A DNA stretch of 64,000 nt from Wenzhouxiangella sp042310355 (GTDB lineage: Bacteria; Pseudomonadota; Gammaproteobacteria; Xanthomonadales; Wenzhouxiangellaceae), in assembly GCF_042310355.1 (NCBI RefSeq), contig NZ_JBHJMR010000006.1, positions 1-64,000 of the forward strand, read 5' to 3'. Below the pieces are notes generated by a model. It saw only the letters and a program-made list of their open reading frames with translations, searched no databases and was not told the origin of the DNA. Below are positions 33,863-43,551 of the stretch, in pieces; the stretch's first letter is position 1; each line of letters begins with the position of its first letter. Made by a program: the position numbers and the translations under genes.

Positions 33863-34816
33863 TCAGGGCAGTCCGGCCAGACAGGCGGCGACATCCAGGT
33901 TGCCGCCGCTGATCATCACGCCCACGCGCTGGCCGGCGAAGCGCTCCGGTTGGGCCAGAACCCCCGCCAGCGCGACGGCACCGGAGGGTTCGGCGGTCTG
34001 CTTGAGGTGGCTCCAGATCTGCTCGACCGCCTCGCGTATCCGGGCCTCGGAGACGGTATCGACCGCCTCGACGTGGCGGGCGATCAGCGCCAGGTTGCGT
34101 TCGCCCACCAGGGCGCGCAGGCCGTCGGCGATGGTTTCGGGATGATGATCCTCGACCCGGCGGCCCAGCGCCAGCGAGCGGGCCGTATCGTCGGCGCCGG
34201 CGGGTTCGACCCCGAACACCCGCGGTGGCCGGCTCACCGAGCGGGCCGCCAGCGCCGTGCCGGAGACCAGACCGCCGCCGCCGACGGGCACGACGATCGC
34301 ATCGAGCTCCGCCACTTGCTCCACCAGCTCCAGCGCCGCGCTGCCCTGGCCGGCGATGATCCGGTCGTCGTCGTAGGGCGGCACCGGCTCGAAACCCCGC
34401 TCGACCAGCCGGGCCAGGGCGGCCTCGCGGCCGGCCTGGGTCGGCTCGCAGAACTGCACCCGGCCGCCGTGGCGGCGGATGTTGTCGACCTTGCTGGCCA
34501 CGGCCCCCTCGGGCACGACGATTTCGGCGCGAAAACCGCGCAGGGTGGCTGCTCGCGCCAGGGCCGCGCCGTGATTGCCCGACGAGTGCGTGGCCACGCC
34601 CGGGCAGTCGTCGGAAAGCAGCGCGACCGCGTGGCTGGCGCCGCGGAGCTTGAACGAGCCGGTGGTCTGCAGGTGCTCGCACTTGAAAAACAGGCGCGCA
34701 CCCGTCATCTCATCAAGCACATCGGATGTCATCACCGGGGTGGTTCGGATCATCGAACGGATCCGTTCCCGGGCCCGCGCCACGTCGTCGGGCGTCAGCA
34801 TGGAATCGATTGGCAT
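33863..34816 (-). CDS. PLP-dependent threonine/serine dehydratase-like protein
   Basis: The product is 317 residues, a fold type II PLP enzyme of the serine/threonine dehydratase and serine racemase group. The Schiff-base Lys is in TTGSFKLRGASHA, the PLP-ring Asn in SSGNHGAALA, and the phosphate-binding glycine loop is PVGGGGLVSG. There is no C-terminal ACT domain, so it is the short catabolic or racemase-like form, not the feedback-controlled IlvA. Threonine dehydratase, serine dehydratase or 3-hydroxyaspartate ammonia-lyase remain possible. The ATG at 34816 (MPIDSML) is preferred; only 40 bases separate it from the divergent pepN start. Confidence 0.85.
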   Translation of the reverse strand: MPIDSMLTPDDVARARERIRSMIRTTPVMTSDVLDEMTGARLFFKCEHLQTTGSFKLRGASHAVALLSDDCPGVATHSSGNHGAALARAATLRGFRAEIVVPEGAVASKVDNIRRHGGRVQFCEPTQAGREAALARLVERGFEPVPPYDDDRIIAGQGSAALELVEQVAELDAIVVPVGGGGLVSGTALAARSVSRPPRVFGVEPAGADDTARSLALGRRVEDHHPETIADGLRALVGERNLALIARHVEAVDTVSEARIREAVEQIWSHLKQTAEPSGAVALAGVLAQPERFAGQRVGVMISGGNLDVAACLAGLP

Positions 34817-34856
34817 CTCTCTATAATACGTTGCAAGTATCCCCGAGGAGTTCTTC

Positions 34857-37505
34857 ATGTCCGCACGTGGTGATCAGCCCCGCACCCCCGTCCTGCGCCA
34901 GGAATACCGGCCGCCGTCCTGGTGGGTCGACCGGGTCGAGCTGGACTTCGAGCTCGATGCCACCGCCACGCGCGTGGTCAGCCGCATGAGCGTGCGGCGC
35001 AACCCGGACGTGGATGCCGAGCCCCTGACCCTGTCCGGCGCCGGCCTCGACACCCGGCGCGTCGAAATCGACGGCGAGCCGGCGAAGTTCGACGAGCGCG
35101 CCGACGACGAGACCCTCATCGTCGAGGGCGTGCCCGAGCGCGCCGAGGTGACCATCGAGGTCGTCGTCCACCCCGACCGCAACACCGCGCTCGAAGGGCT
35201 CTACAAGTCGGGCGCGATGCTGCTCACCCAGTGCGAGGCCGAGGGCTTTCGCAAGATCACCTGGTTCCCGGACCGGCCCGACGTCATGGCCACCTACCGC
35301 GTGCGCCTGAGCGGCGACCGTGAGCGCTTCCCGGTGCTGTTGTCGAACGGCAACTGCGTGGAAACGGGCGAGCTCGACGACGGCCGGCATTTCGCCGTCT
35401 GGGACGACCCGTACCCCAAGCCCAGCTACCTGTTTGCCGTCGTCGCCGGCGACCTGGCCGAGCTGGCCGATACCTTCACCACCCGCTCCGGACGCGAGGT
35501 GGCGCTGAAGTTCTACTCCGAGCCGGAGAACATCGACCGCCTCGACCACGCCATGGAGAGTCTCAAGAAGTCCATGGCCTGGGACGAGGAGCGCTTCGGC
35601 CTCGAGTACGACCTGGACGTCTTCCACGTCGTCGCCACCCACGACTTCAACATGGGGGCGATGGAGAACAAGAGCCTCAACGTCTTCAACGCCCGCTACG
35701 TGCTGGCCGACCGCGAAACCGCCACCGATGCCGACTTCGAGGCGATCGAGGCCGTCATCGCCCACGAGTACTTCCACAACTGGACCGGTAACCGCGTCAC
35801 CTGCCGCGACTGGTTCCAGCTCACCCTCAAGGAAGGCCTGACCGTCTACCGCGACCAGGAATTCACCGCCGACCAGCGCTCCAGGGGCGTCAAGCGCATC
35901 CAGGACGCCTCCGACCTGATGGCGCGCCAGTACCCCGAAGACGCCGGCCCGATGGCGCACCCGATCCGGCCCGAGCGCTACGTCGAGATCAACAACTTCT
36001 ATACCGCCACCGTCTACGAGAAGGGCGCGCAGGTCGTGCGCATGTACGAGACCCTGCTCGGCCGAGACGGCTTCCGCCGCGGCATGGATCTGTACTTCGA
36101 ACGCCACGACGGCCAGGCGGTTACCTGCGACGATTTCCGACTTGCCATGGCCGACGCCAACGACACCGACCTGGCCCAGTTCGAAAGCTGGTACCGCCAG
36201 GTCGGCACGCCCACCGTCGAGGCCGAAACCCGCTTCGATGAAGCAAGCGACGAGCTGGTGCTCACGCTCAAGCAGCGCCTGCCCGAGCATTCCGACAACC
36301 GCGACGTCGGCCCCCTGATGATCCCGGTCCGGGTCGGTTTTCTCGACGACGGCAACCAGTCCCTGCCGGTCACCCTGGCCGGCGAAAGCGAGCCGGGGCC
36401 GGCAACCCGGCTGCTGGTGCTCACCGAGGAATCGGCGGAATACCGCTTCCGCGACCTGCCGGCCGACGCCCTGCCGTCGTTGCTGCGTGATTTCTCGGCA
36501 CCCGTGAAGCTCGACTACGACTGGTCGAGCCGCGACCTGGCCCGCCTGGCCGGCTTCGACCCCGACCCCTTCAGCCGCTGGCGCGCCATGCGGAGATTGA
36601 GCGCTCGCGTGCTCGACGACCTCATCGCCGCCCGGGAAGAACACGACGCCGAGCTGCTGGTCGAGGCCTGGGAGGCCGTGCTCGACGACTCCGACAAGGA
36701 CCCGGCACTGGCCGCCGAGCTGCTCAGCCTGCCCTCGGAGGGCGAGCTGGCGCAGGATCGCGACCCGGTCGATGTCGAAGCCATCCACGCCGCCCGCGAT
36801 ACCTTGCTCAGGCTGCTCGGACGGCGCCTCGAGAAGAAACTGCGCGAACGCTTCGACGCGCTGGCGCCGAGCGGCGACTGGTCGTCGGAGGGTCCGGACG
36901 CCGCGCGCCGGCGACTGCGCAACCTGGCGCTTGGCCTGCTGGCCGCCGCCGGTTCGGAGTCGGCCAACGAGCTCGCCTCCGCGCACTACGCGCAGGCCGA
37001 CAACATGACCGACCGGATCGCCGCCTTCCGCACCCTGATCCACCAGGACCTCGGCGGTGCCGACAAGGCCCTGGCCCACTTCGAGGAACGTTTCTCCGAG
37101 GATCCGCTGGTGATGGACAAGTGGTTCGCCGTCCAGGCCACGCGCCCGGACGAGCGCGCGGTCGACGACGTGCGCGACCTGATGGCGCACCCGGCGTTCC
37201 GGATGAACAACCCCAACAAGATCCGCTCCCTGATCGGTGCTTTCGCCATGAGCAACCCGGTCGCCTTCCACCGCGCCGACGGCGACGGCTACCGCCTGAT
37301 CGGCGAGGTGCTGAACGAACTCGATGACCTCAACCCCCAGGTCGGCGCCCGCCTGGCGACCGCCTTCAACCGCTGGCGCGCCTACGACAACAAGCGCTCG
37401 GCGATGATGAAAGAGCAACTGCAGCGCCTGGCGGCCAAGAAAGGACTCTCACCCGACATCGAAGAAATCGTCACCGCGGCACTGAAGGATCGCAGTGGGA
37501 GCTGA
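34857..37505 (+). CDS. pepN: Aminopeptidase N (M1 family)
   Basis: The product is an 882-residue cytoplasmic zinc aminopeptidase with broad specificity. The substrate-anchoring GAMEN is at 267-271; zinc ligands are His303 and His307 with catalytic Glu304 in HEYFHNW, and the third ligand is Glu326 in LKEGLTVYRDQEF. The C-terminal helical superhelix of bacterial PepN is present from about 545. A GAGGAG lies about 7 bases before the ATG. A perfect TATAAT (34822-34827) just upstream could be its -10, although no good -35 is seen. It is followed by a repeat-filled gap. Confidence 0.95.
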   Translation: MSARGDQPRTPVLRQEYRPPSWWVDRVELDFELDATATRVVSRMSVRRNPDVDAEPLTLSGAGLDTRRVEIDGEPAKFDERADDETLIVEGVPERAEVTIEVVVHPDRNTALEGLYKSGAMLLTQCEAEGFRKITWFPDRPDVMATYRVRLSGDRERFPVLLSNGNCVETGELDDGRHFAVWDDPYPKPSYLFAVVAGDLAELADTFTTRSGREVALKFYSEPENIDRLDHAMESLKKSMAWDEERFGLEYDLDVFHVVATHDFNMGAMENKSLNVFNARYVLADRETATDADFEAIEAVIAHEYFHNWTGNRVTCRDWFQLTLKEGLTVYRDQEFTADQRSRGVKRIQDASDLMARQYPEDAGPMAHPIRPERYVEINNFYTATVYEKGAQVVRMYETLLGRDGFRRGMDLYFERHDGQAVTCDDFRLAMADANDTDLAQFESWYRQVGTPTVEAETRFDEASDELVLTLKQRLPEHSDNRDVGPLMIPVRVGFLDDGNQSLPVTLAGESEPGPATRLLVLTEESAEYRFRDLPADALPSLLRDFSAPVKLDYDWSSRDLARLAGFDPDPFSRWRAMRRLSARVLDDLIAAREEHDAELLVEAWEAVLDDSDKDPALAAELLSLPSEGELAQDRDPVDVEAIHAARDTLLRLLGRRLEKKLRERFDALAPSGDWSSEGPDAARRRLRNLALGLLAAAGSESANELASAHYAQADNMTDRIAAFRTLIHQDLGGADKALAHFEERFSEDPLVMDKWFAVQATRPDERAVDDVRDLMAHPAFRMNNPNKIRSLIGAFAMSNPVAFHRADGDGYRLIGEVLNELDDLNPQVGARLATAFNRWRAYDNKRSAMMKEQLQRLAAKKGLSPDIEEIVTAALKDRSGS

Positions 37506-37540
37506 CTTTCGGAATAGCGGCTAACCGATACGGAAAAAGC

Positions 37541-37680
37541 GGAAACCACCGAAGACACCGAATACACCGAAGCAAGAAATGGAGTGATGCATGAGTTCTC
37601 TCGCGACTCATGGATCGATAGAACGCCTGTTTCTCAGTCGTGCTTTGTTCGGTGCTTTTCGGTGATTTCGGTGGTTCCCC
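37541..37680. repeat. Inner-module inverted repeat, copy 2
   Basis: The left arm (37541-37575) reads GGAAACCACCGAAGACACCG followed by aatacaccgaagc. The right arm (37641-37680) reads, inverted, TGCTTTGTTCGGTGCTTTTC then ggtgatttcggtggtt. Only the ACCACCGAAGACACCGAA module is present, without the outer AAAGACGC arms. It lies between pepN and the AmpD-like gene. Confidence 0.8.
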
Positions 37681-37694
37681 GGTTATCTTCTCGG

Positions 37695-38273
37695 TCAATC
37701 AATTTTCGTTCCAGAGCGCTGCAGATTGACGCTCGCCTCGATCGCGCCCCAGGGAAACAGCGGCCCGGGGTCGACCTTGCGCCGCACCTTGATGGCGGGG
37801 TTGTCGCTGGCATTGACCACGCCCATGTCCAGCTCGTCGTGGCCGGCGATGTATTGCAGGTTGGGCAGCGTCTTTTGTAATTGCTCCAGTAGCTCGACCA
37901 GGGCTTCGATCTGCGCGGGGGCGTAGTCTTCCGGCCAGCCCTGTCGCCGGCTGTGGAGCCAGTCGGGCCAGCGCCCCCGGTTGACCAGTTCGATCCCCAG
38001 TGACTTGCCGTTGTAGCCGCGTACATGGTGCGCCACGCGCTCGATCGGCACCCATTGCGCCACCGAACCGTCGCGGTCGATGTAGAAATGGCCGCTGTTG
38101 CCGGTCTGCGAATTGGGGTAGTGAATCTGCTCACCGTATTCCCGGGCCGTGTCCAGGTCCGGCAATTCGGTGGCGTGGATCACCACCAGCTCGATATCGT
38201 CGATGGAACGCTCATCGAGACGGTCGACGTAGCTGAGCGGGTTGCGGTCGGTGTTCGGCATGGTCGTCGTCAT
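37695..38273 (-). CDS. AmpD-like N-acetylmuramoyl-L-alanine amidase
   Basis: The product is 192 residues, an amidase_2 (PGRP-like) zinc amidase of the AmpD/AmiD group, which cleaves the muramyl-peptide bond in recycled or periplasmic muropeptides. Zinc ligands are the His in VVIHATE, the His in IAGHDELD and the Asp in KVDPGPLF. SGHFYIDRDGSVAQWVPIERVAHH and SLGIELVNRG are typical of the family. No signal peptide is visible with the ATG at 38273, favouring a cytoplasmic AmpD role. The start is not well supported, as upstream bases are inside a repeat and lack a ribosome binding site. A TIGGWIGRL-like AmpD specificity could not be checked. Confidence 0.83.
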   Translation of the reverse strand: MTTTMPNTDRNPLSYVDRLDERSIDDIELVVIHATELPDLDTAREYGEQIHYPNSQTGNSGHFYIDRDGSVAQWVPIERVAHHVRGYNGKSLGIELVNRGRWPDWLHSRRQGWPEDYAPAQIEALVELLEQLQKTLPNLQYIAGHDELDMGVVNASDNPAIKVRRKVDPGPLFPWGAIEASVNLQRSGTKID

Positions 38274-38286
38274 CGAGCAGGAAAGT

Positions 38287-38462
38287 CCTGAAAACGCAAA
38301 GCAGCAAAGCACGCAAGGAAAAACCCGGGAACCACCGAAGACACCGAAGACACCGAAGGAAAACCTTTTGTCAGTCCATTTTCGGTGCATTCGGTGTCTT
38401 CGGTGGTTCCATCAGGTTTGTTGGCCATTCTTCGCTTCGCTGCTTTGCGTTTCAAAGGTCTT
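38287..38462. repeat. Nested bimodular inverted repeat, copy 3
   Basis: The outer left arm is AAAACGCAAAGCAGCAAAGC (38290-38309) and the inverted outer right arm is GCTTCGCTGCTTTGCGTTTC (about 38433-38452). The inner left arm is ACCACCGAAGACACCGAAGA (38331-38350) and the inverted inner right arm is TTCGGTGTCTTCGGTGGTTC (about 38390-38409). It has the same architecture as copy 1. It separates the AmpD-like gene from the amidohydrolase on the same strand. Confidence 0.85.
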
Positions 38463-38467
38463 GATTC

Positions 38468-39802
38468 TCACCCATCACCCGCCCGCGAAGCGATCGCTTC
38501 CAGCGCGGCGTCGAGTCGGTCGCGGTCGAACCATTCCCCGGCGCGCATTACGCCGAGGATCGAGCGCGTGTTGTCGATGTCGTCCAACGGGTTGTTCTCC
38601 AGCAGCACCAGGTCGGCCACACAGCCGGGTTTCAGGCAGCCACGGCTGGATTCGTCGAGATACTCGGCCACGTTGGTCGTTGCCGTGGCCAATGCCTCGG
38701 CCGGCGTCAGGCCGGATTCGACGTAGATCGCCAGCTCGTGATGGATGGCGTCGCCGGGGATGCTCAGGATCTGCGGCGAGTCGGCGCCGGCGAGGATCAA
38801 CGCCCCGGCGGCCTGGAGTTCGTTGATCAGTTCTCGACGCACGGCCACGTAGCGCTCGGCGTCCGATTCGGCGCCGTAACTCTCGCGTAGCTGCTCGGCC
38901 CGCTCTCGCCATTGGCCAGCCGTGTCGCCGTCGATCCAGCGCATCGCGTCGCGCTGCATGAGGGCGTCGATATCGCCGGTGGCCCAGTTCTCGACCAGGC
39001 TCTGGGTCGGCACATTGGCCACGCCCGCCCGGGCGGTGCGCTGCGCCAGGTCGGCCAGCCGCGCCTCGTCCATGCCGTCGATCAGCTTGACCCCGAACAG
39101 GCCGGGATCGGTGCCGTGCAGGGCGTGGTCTTCGGGCACCATCAGCTGCGCGTAGCCGTCGAGGTGATCGATCGTGCCCTGCTTCGAATCGAACACCCGA
39201 TCGAGGCCGACCGCCACCGAAACGTGCCCCGAGTAGTCGATGCCGAGCGCGTCGGCCGTCTCGGCGATCGCCTCAAAGGCTTGTGGCCACAGGCCCGGGT
39301 GCAGCTTGAGCAGGTCGTAGCCGGCCTCGTGCTGGGCCAGGGTCATGCGGCGGGCGTCCTCCGGCGAGGACACCGAGGAGCCGTTGAACGAGGGCCCGGA
39401 GGTGACCAGGCGCGGCCCCGGGACCTCGCCGTCGGCCAGCTGCTGGCGCAGCTCGAGGTGGCCGGGCTCGCCGAGCATGCCGCGGATGGTCGTGATGCCG
39501 TGGGCCAGCCACAGCATCAGCGTGTCGTGCACCCGCTGCTCGCCGGCTTGCATCGGCGGCACGTGCGCGTGCATCTCGGCCAGGCCGGGAATCAGGAAGC
39601 CCGCCGTCTCGACCACCTCGTCGGCACTGCCCGGATCGATCTCGTCGACCTCGACGATGAACCCGTCGCGAACGGCCACGCGCATCGGCTCGGAGACCGA
39701 GGCGTTGCGCACATCGACCAGGCGCAAGTTCTCGAACACGGTCGACTCGGCCCGCGCCCCCAGGGCGAGTGCCAGCAACAGGGCGGTAGTGAGTATACGC
39801 AT
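38468..39802 (-). CDS. Secreted amidohydrolase family protein
   Basis: The product is 444 residues: a signal peptide (1-18, ending GARA) and an amidohydrolase barrel. The metal-binding HxH is in LAEMHAHVPP, a Lys/His patch is in LLKLHPGL, and the Asp is in LILAGADSP. The region GHVSVAVG and IDHLDGYAQLM supplies further His ligands. It differs from the 2418-3710 enzyme in the middle third, and the two are not close duplicates. Substrate unknown; periplasmic peptidase or cyclic-amide hydrolase is possible. It is bracketed by repeat copies 3 and 4. Confidence 0.8.
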   Translation of the reverse strand: MRILTTALLLALALGARAESTVFENLRLVDVRNASVSEPMRVAVRDGFIVEVDEIDPGSADEVVETAGFLIPGLAEMHAHVPPMQAGEQRVHDTLMLWLAHGITTIRGMLGEPGHLELRQQLADGEVPGPRLVTSGPSFNGSSVSSPEDARRMTLAQHEAGYDLLKLHPGLWPQAFEAIAETADALGIDYSGHVSVAVGLDRVFDSKQGTIDHLDGYAQLMVPEDHALHGTDPGLFGVKLIDGMDEARLADLAQRTARAGVANVPTQSLVENWATGDIDALMQRDAMRWIDGDTAGQWRERAEQLRESYGAESDAERYVAVRRELINELQAAGALILAGADSPQILSIPGDAIHHELAIYVESGLTPAEALATATTNVAEYLDESSRGCLKPGCVADLVLLENNPLDDIDNTRSILGVMRAGEWFDRDRLDAALEAIASRAGDG

Positions 39803-39844
39803 GGCAATTCTCCGGCAGGATCAGGGGGTTGAGTGTACTCCGGC

Positions 39845-40055
39845 TTTGAAAATCTTTAAAACGCAAAGACGCAAAGACGCAAAGAAAACCAGTTAAACCA
39901 CCGAAGACACCGAATGCACCGAAAAGTGACCCAAATTAAGTTTTCTTCGGTGTCTTCAGTGTCTTCGGTGGTTACTGTCTTTCTTTCCGTTCCTCTGCCG
40001 CATTGGCGTCTTCGCGTCTTGGCGTCTTTGCGTTTAAAAGATTTTGATTTTCCGC
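39845..40055. repeat. Nested bimodular inverted repeat, copy 4
   Basis: The outer left arm is AAACGCAAAGACGCAAAGAC (39859-39878) with AAAGACGC in tandem. The inner left arm is AACCACCGAAGACACCGAAT (39896-39915). The inverted inner arm lies around 39948-39974 and the inverted outer arm is TTGGCGTCTTTGCGTTTAAA (40019-40038). It fills the gap between the convergently placed 5' regions of the amidohydrolase and pcm. I see no gene in it. Confidence 0.85.
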
Positions 40056-40171
40056 CTCTCGAGTGCCCCCATCGCCGAGCCGCCGGATTCATGACCACTG
40101 GCACAGTAACGCTCACTTCCGAGCGGGTACAATAGCGCTCTAATATTCCATGAAACCGACTGGGATCGATT

Positions 40172-40831
40172 ATGTCGCTCAATCTCGAACAGGCCCGCGT
40201 CAACATGGTCGAGCAGCAGGTGCGCACCTGGGAGGTGCTGGACCCGTACGTGCTCGATGCGCTGCGCGAAGTCCCGCGCGAGGATTTCGCGCCGTCGGAC
40301 TATCGGCGCATGGCGTTTTCCGACTTGCGCATTCCGCTGCCGCACGACCAGGTCATGATGAAGCCCATCGAGGAAGGCCGGATGCTCCAGGCGCTGGAAA
40401 TCCAGCCCGGACATCGAGTGCTCGAGATCGGTACCGGTTCGGGCTTTACCGCCGCCTGCCTGGCCCACATGGGCGCTTCGGTGCTGAGCATCGAGATTTT
40501 CGAAGAATTGGCCGAGCGGGCGAAGCGCCGCTTCAAGCGCCTGGCGATCGAGGGCGTCGAGCTGCGGCACGCCGATGCACTGGGTGACTTCGACCCCGGC
40601 GAGAGCTTCGACGCCGTGGCCGTCACCGGATCGGCCGCGGAAGTGCCCGAGCGCTTCCGCCAGTGGCTCAAGCCGGGTGGGCGCCTGTTCGCCGTGCGCG
40701 GCTTCAGCCCGGTGATGGAAGCCATTTCCCTGACCCGCTCGGAGCACGATCACTGGCGGGTCGACAGCCTCTTCGATACCGACCTGCCGCGCCTGATCGG
40801 CGCCGAGGATCGGCCGCAGTTCGAATTTTGA
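40172..40831 (+). CDS. pcm: Protein-L-isoaspartate O-methyltransferase
   Basis: The product is a 219-residue class I methyltransferase of the PCMT family, methylating isoaspartyl residues for protein repair. The SAM site is VLEIGTGSGFTAACLA (about 90-105), with IPLPHDQVMMKP in the substrate loop and SIEIFEELAERAKRR after strand 2. The N-terminal MSLNLEQARVNMVEQQVRTW is the form usually found just upstream of tolC in Gammaproteobacteria and differs from E. coli Pcm, so a diverged substrate is possible. A TACAAT (40128-40133) before the gene is a candidate -10. tolC follows after 25 bases. Confidence 0.87.
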   Translation: MSLNLEQARVNMVEQQVRTWEVLDPYVLDALREVPREDFAPSDYRRMAFSDLRIPLPHDQVMMKPIEEGRMLQALEIQPGHRVLEIGTGSGFTAACLAHMGASVLSIEIFEELAERAKRRFKRLAIEGVELRHADALGDFDPGESFDAVAVTGSAAEVPERFRQWLKPGGRLFAVRGFSPVMEAISLTRSEHDHWRVDSLFDTDLPRLIGAEDRPQFEF

Positions 40832-40856
40832 CCACATCCTTCAAGCCGGAATTATC

Positions 40857-42212
40857 ATGATCAACCGCAGCAAAGTCTTCCTGTCCCTGGCCATTGCCCT
40901 GGGCCTGAGCACTTCGGCGCAGGCCGTCGACCTGATGGGCGTCTACGAGCTGGCGCAGAGCCATGACGCCGAGATCCGCGCCGCCGAGCAGCGGCTCAAC
41001 GCGGCCGGCGAGATCCCCGTGCAGGCCCGGGCCAGTCTCCTGCCCAGCATCAACGCTTCCGCGGGCATGACCATCGGATCCTCGACCCGCGCGGTCGAAG
41101 GCATCGAGTCGCCGTCCCAGGACACCGATACCGAGAACTGGAGCGTGTCGCTTCGGCAAAGCATTTACGACGACGCCAACTACGGCGAAATCGAACGCGG
41201 CAAGGCCGAGTTCAGCGTGGCCGAGGCGCAGTATCGCGAGGCCTGGCAGAACTTCCTGTTCCGCGTCTCCGAGCGCTACTTCGATGTACTCACCGCGCTC
41301 GACTCGGTGAGCTTTGCCAAGGCCGAGCAGACCGCGCTCCAGCGCCAGTTCGAGCAGGCCGAACAGCGCTTCGAAGTGGGCCTTTCGGCCGTGACCGACG
41401 TGCACGAGGCCCGGGCTGTCTATGACGCGGCGCGTGCCCGCGTGATCACGGCCGAGAATGCCCTCGAGGACGCCCGCGACGCCCTGCGCGAAATCGCCGG
41501 CGCCTGGTTCGAGCGCTTCGATCGCCTGGCCCAGGACATTCCCCTGGATATGCCCAACCCCTCCGACGTCGAGGAGTGGGTGGCGCGTGCACTGGAATTC
41601 AATCCCCAGCTAATGCAGCAGCGCTCGCAGGTCGACGTCGCCCAGGCCGACCTGCGCATCGCCCGTTCCGGTCACCTGCCGACCCTCGGCCTGGAAGCCG
41701 GGTACTCCAATTTCACCGACAACGATTACGTCGGCATCAACCCCGTGACCCAGGAGCAGGTGCCGTCCGGGACGCTTGAAACGGATGGCTGGGAAGTCGG
41801 GCTGACGCTCAGCGTGCCGATCTTCTCCGGCTTCGCGACGCAGTCCCGCCGTAACCAGGCCGGCTACTCGCTGCGCGCGGCCGACGCCACCCTGTCGTCG
41901 ACCGAGCGCTCGATCAAGCGCCAGACCGAGACCGCCTTCCGCGCCATCGTCGCCGGTATCCAGGAAGTCGAGGCGCGCCGCCAGGCCCTGATCTCCGCCG
42001 ACAGCGCCCTGGAAGCCACCAACGCCGGTTTCGAGGTGGGCACGCGAACGATCGTCGACGTGCTCAACGCCGAGCAGCGTATGTTCCAGGCCGAGCGCAA
42101 TTACTCCGACGCCCGCCACCAGTTCATCCTCAACCAGCTGCGCCTGCGCCAGTCGGCCGGCGTGCTGCAAGAAGACGACCTGGCCTGGGCCAACGAACTG
42201 CTTACCGACTGA
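40857..42212 (+). CDS. tolC: Outer-membrane channel protein TolC
   Basis: The product is 451 residues. The signal peptide is about 1-23 (ending TSAQA) and two outer-membrane efflux protein repeats form the alpha-barrel/beta-barrel tunnel used by tripartite efflux pumps and type I secretion. Characteristic parts are LMGVYELAQSHDAEIRAAEQ, LRQSIYDDANYGEIERGK, the FEVGLSAVTDVHEA hinge of repeat 1 and FEVGTRTIVDVLNAEQ of repeat 2. The two hinge motifs show the internal duplication. It follows pcm on the same strand. The 3' end overlaps the convergent waaA by 11 bases. Confidence 0.94.
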   Translation: MINRSKVFLSLAIALGLSTSAQAVDLMGVYELAQSHDAEIRAAEQRLNAAGEIPVQARASLLPSINASAGMTIGSSTRAVEGIESPSQDTDTENWSVSLRQSIYDDANYGEIERGKAEFSVAEAQYREAWQNFLFRVSERYFDVLTALDSVSFAKAEQTALQRQFEQAEQRFEVGLSAVTDVHEARAVYDAARARVITAENALEDARDALREIAGAWFERFDRLAQDIPLDMPNPSDVEEWVARALEFNPQLMQQRSQVDVAQADLRIARSGHLPTLGLEAGYSNFTDNDYVGINPVTQEQVPSGTLETDGWEVGLTLSVPIFSGFATQSRRNQAGYSLRAADATLSSTERSIKRQTETAFRAIVAGIQEVEARRQALISADSALEATNAGFEVGTRTIVDVLNAEQRMFQAERNYSDARHQFILNQLRLRQSAGVLQEDDLAWANELLTD

Positions 42213-43470
42213 TCAGCGGCGCCAGCAGCTTCAGGGTGCGGCGGACACTGCCGCGCCCGTTCTCCACCACTTGCAGGGCCGCGCTGCCGTACGCCAGCGC
42301 GCGCTGCGGGTCTTCCCAGATCGTCGCGACCGCTTGCGCCAGCTCGTCGGCATCGTGCACCTCGATCAGCGCGCCCTTCTCGCGCAGCGCCGCGGCCGAA
42401 TCGGCCTGCTGGTGCAGGTGTGGGCCGGCAATCACCGCCTTGCCGAAAGCCGCCGGTTCGAGCAGGTTGTGGCCGCCGATATCGACCAGGCTGCCGCCGA
42501 CGAAGGCCGCCGGCGCGGCCGCGTAGCACGACACCAGCACGCCGATGCGATCGATGAGCACCACGGCCGTTGCCGCGTCGACGACTTCTTCGACCGGCTG
42601 GTGGGTGAGTTCGGCCTGCTCGATCAGGCCGCGCACTTCGTTGCTGCGCTCGGGATGGCGCGGCGCGAGCACGAGCAAAGCGTCCGGCCGGCGCGCGCGC
42701 AAGCGACGGTGTGCCGCGAGCACGATGGCCTCCTCGCCCGGTCGCGTGCTGCCGGCCACCCAGGTCGGGCGCTCGCCCCACTGCCGGCGCAGGCGGCGCA
42801 CCGACTCTCCCAGGTTGTCGGGAATCGCCCGGTCGAACTTGAGATTGCCGGCCATGGCAAGGCGGTCCTCGTCCAGGCCCAGCTCGCGAAAGCGCTGCGC
42901 GTCTTCGTCGCTCTGGCAGATCGCCAGGTTCACCGACGATAGCGCGCCGGCGAACAGCGAGCGAAAGCGGCGGTAGCGCTGCATGGCCGATTCGGCCAGG
43001 CGGGCGTTGACCAGCACCAGGGCAATGCCGCGCTTGCGGCAGCCGCGATAGAGTTCCGGCCAGATCTCGGTTTCGGCTACCATGGCCAGCCGCGGGCGGA
43101 TGCGCGCCAGCCAGCGGCTCACCGCCAGCGGTGTGTCCAGCGGCGCGAAGACCGTCTCGACGCGCGCGTCGCCAGCGTCGCCGAAGCGGCGGATGGCCTC
43201 GGCACGGCCGGTGACGGTCATCGTGCTGATGACCAGGCGATGATCCGGGTATTGCTCGAGCAGGGCGGTGACCAGCGCGGCGATGGCGTTGACCTCGCCC
43301 ACCGAGGCGGCGTGAAGCCACAGCACCGGTCGCTGATCGGATTCGGGAACCTGGCCCAGGCGCTCGGTCCACCGCGCGCGCAGTTCGGCCGGGCCTGCGA
43401 TCTTCCAGCGCAGCCAGACGAGCGCCAGCGGCGCGACGAGCACAATGAGCAAACGGTAGACTGCAAGCAT
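42202..43470 (-). CDS. waaA: 3-deoxy-D-manno-octulosonic acid transferase
   Basis: The product is a 422-residue inner-membrane-associated GT-B glycosyltransferase that adds Kdo to lipid IVA. One N-terminal helix (about 4-20) is followed by WLHAASVGEVNA with the catalytic Glu, the acceptor-domain WPE in AETEIWPELYRGC, VAGSTRPGEE and the CMP-Kdo-binding GGHNLLEPAAFGKAVI. The length matches mono- or bifunctional KdtA, and acceptor number cannot be told. It is divergent from lpxL across 81 bases, so two lipid A genes share an intergenic region. Confidence 0.94.
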   Translation of the reverse strand: MLAVYRLLIVLVAPLALVWLRWKIAGPAELRARWTERLGQVPESDQRPVLWLHAASVGEVNAIAALVTALLEQYPDHRLVISTMTVTGRAEAIRRFGDAGDARVETVFAPLDTPLAVSRWLARIRPRLAMVAETEIWPELYRGCRKRGIALVLVNARLAESAMQRYRRFRSLFAGALSSVNLAICQSDEDAQRFRELGLDEDRLAMAGNLKFDRAIPDNLGESVRRLRRQWGERPTWVAGSTRPGEEAIVLAAHRRLRARRPDALLVLAPRHPERSNEVRGLIEQAELTHQPVEEVVDAATAVVLIDRIGVLVSCYAAAPAAFVGGSLVDIGGHNLLEPAAFGKAVIAGPHLHQQADSAAALREKGALIEVHDADELAQAVATIWEDPQRALAYGSAALQVVENGRGSVRRTLKLLAPLISR

Positions 43471-43551
43471 GACGGCGACGAGTTTACTGCATGAGCCGGG
43501 CGCCGGGCCGAATCCGGGCCGCGCCGGGGGTAACTGGAAAACACCACCTCG

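Noticed and set aside
39859..39885. Tandem AAAGACGC words as a CRISPR-like array
   Set aside because: Words are 8-9 bases with no spacers and no cas genes; they form arms of an inverted repeat.
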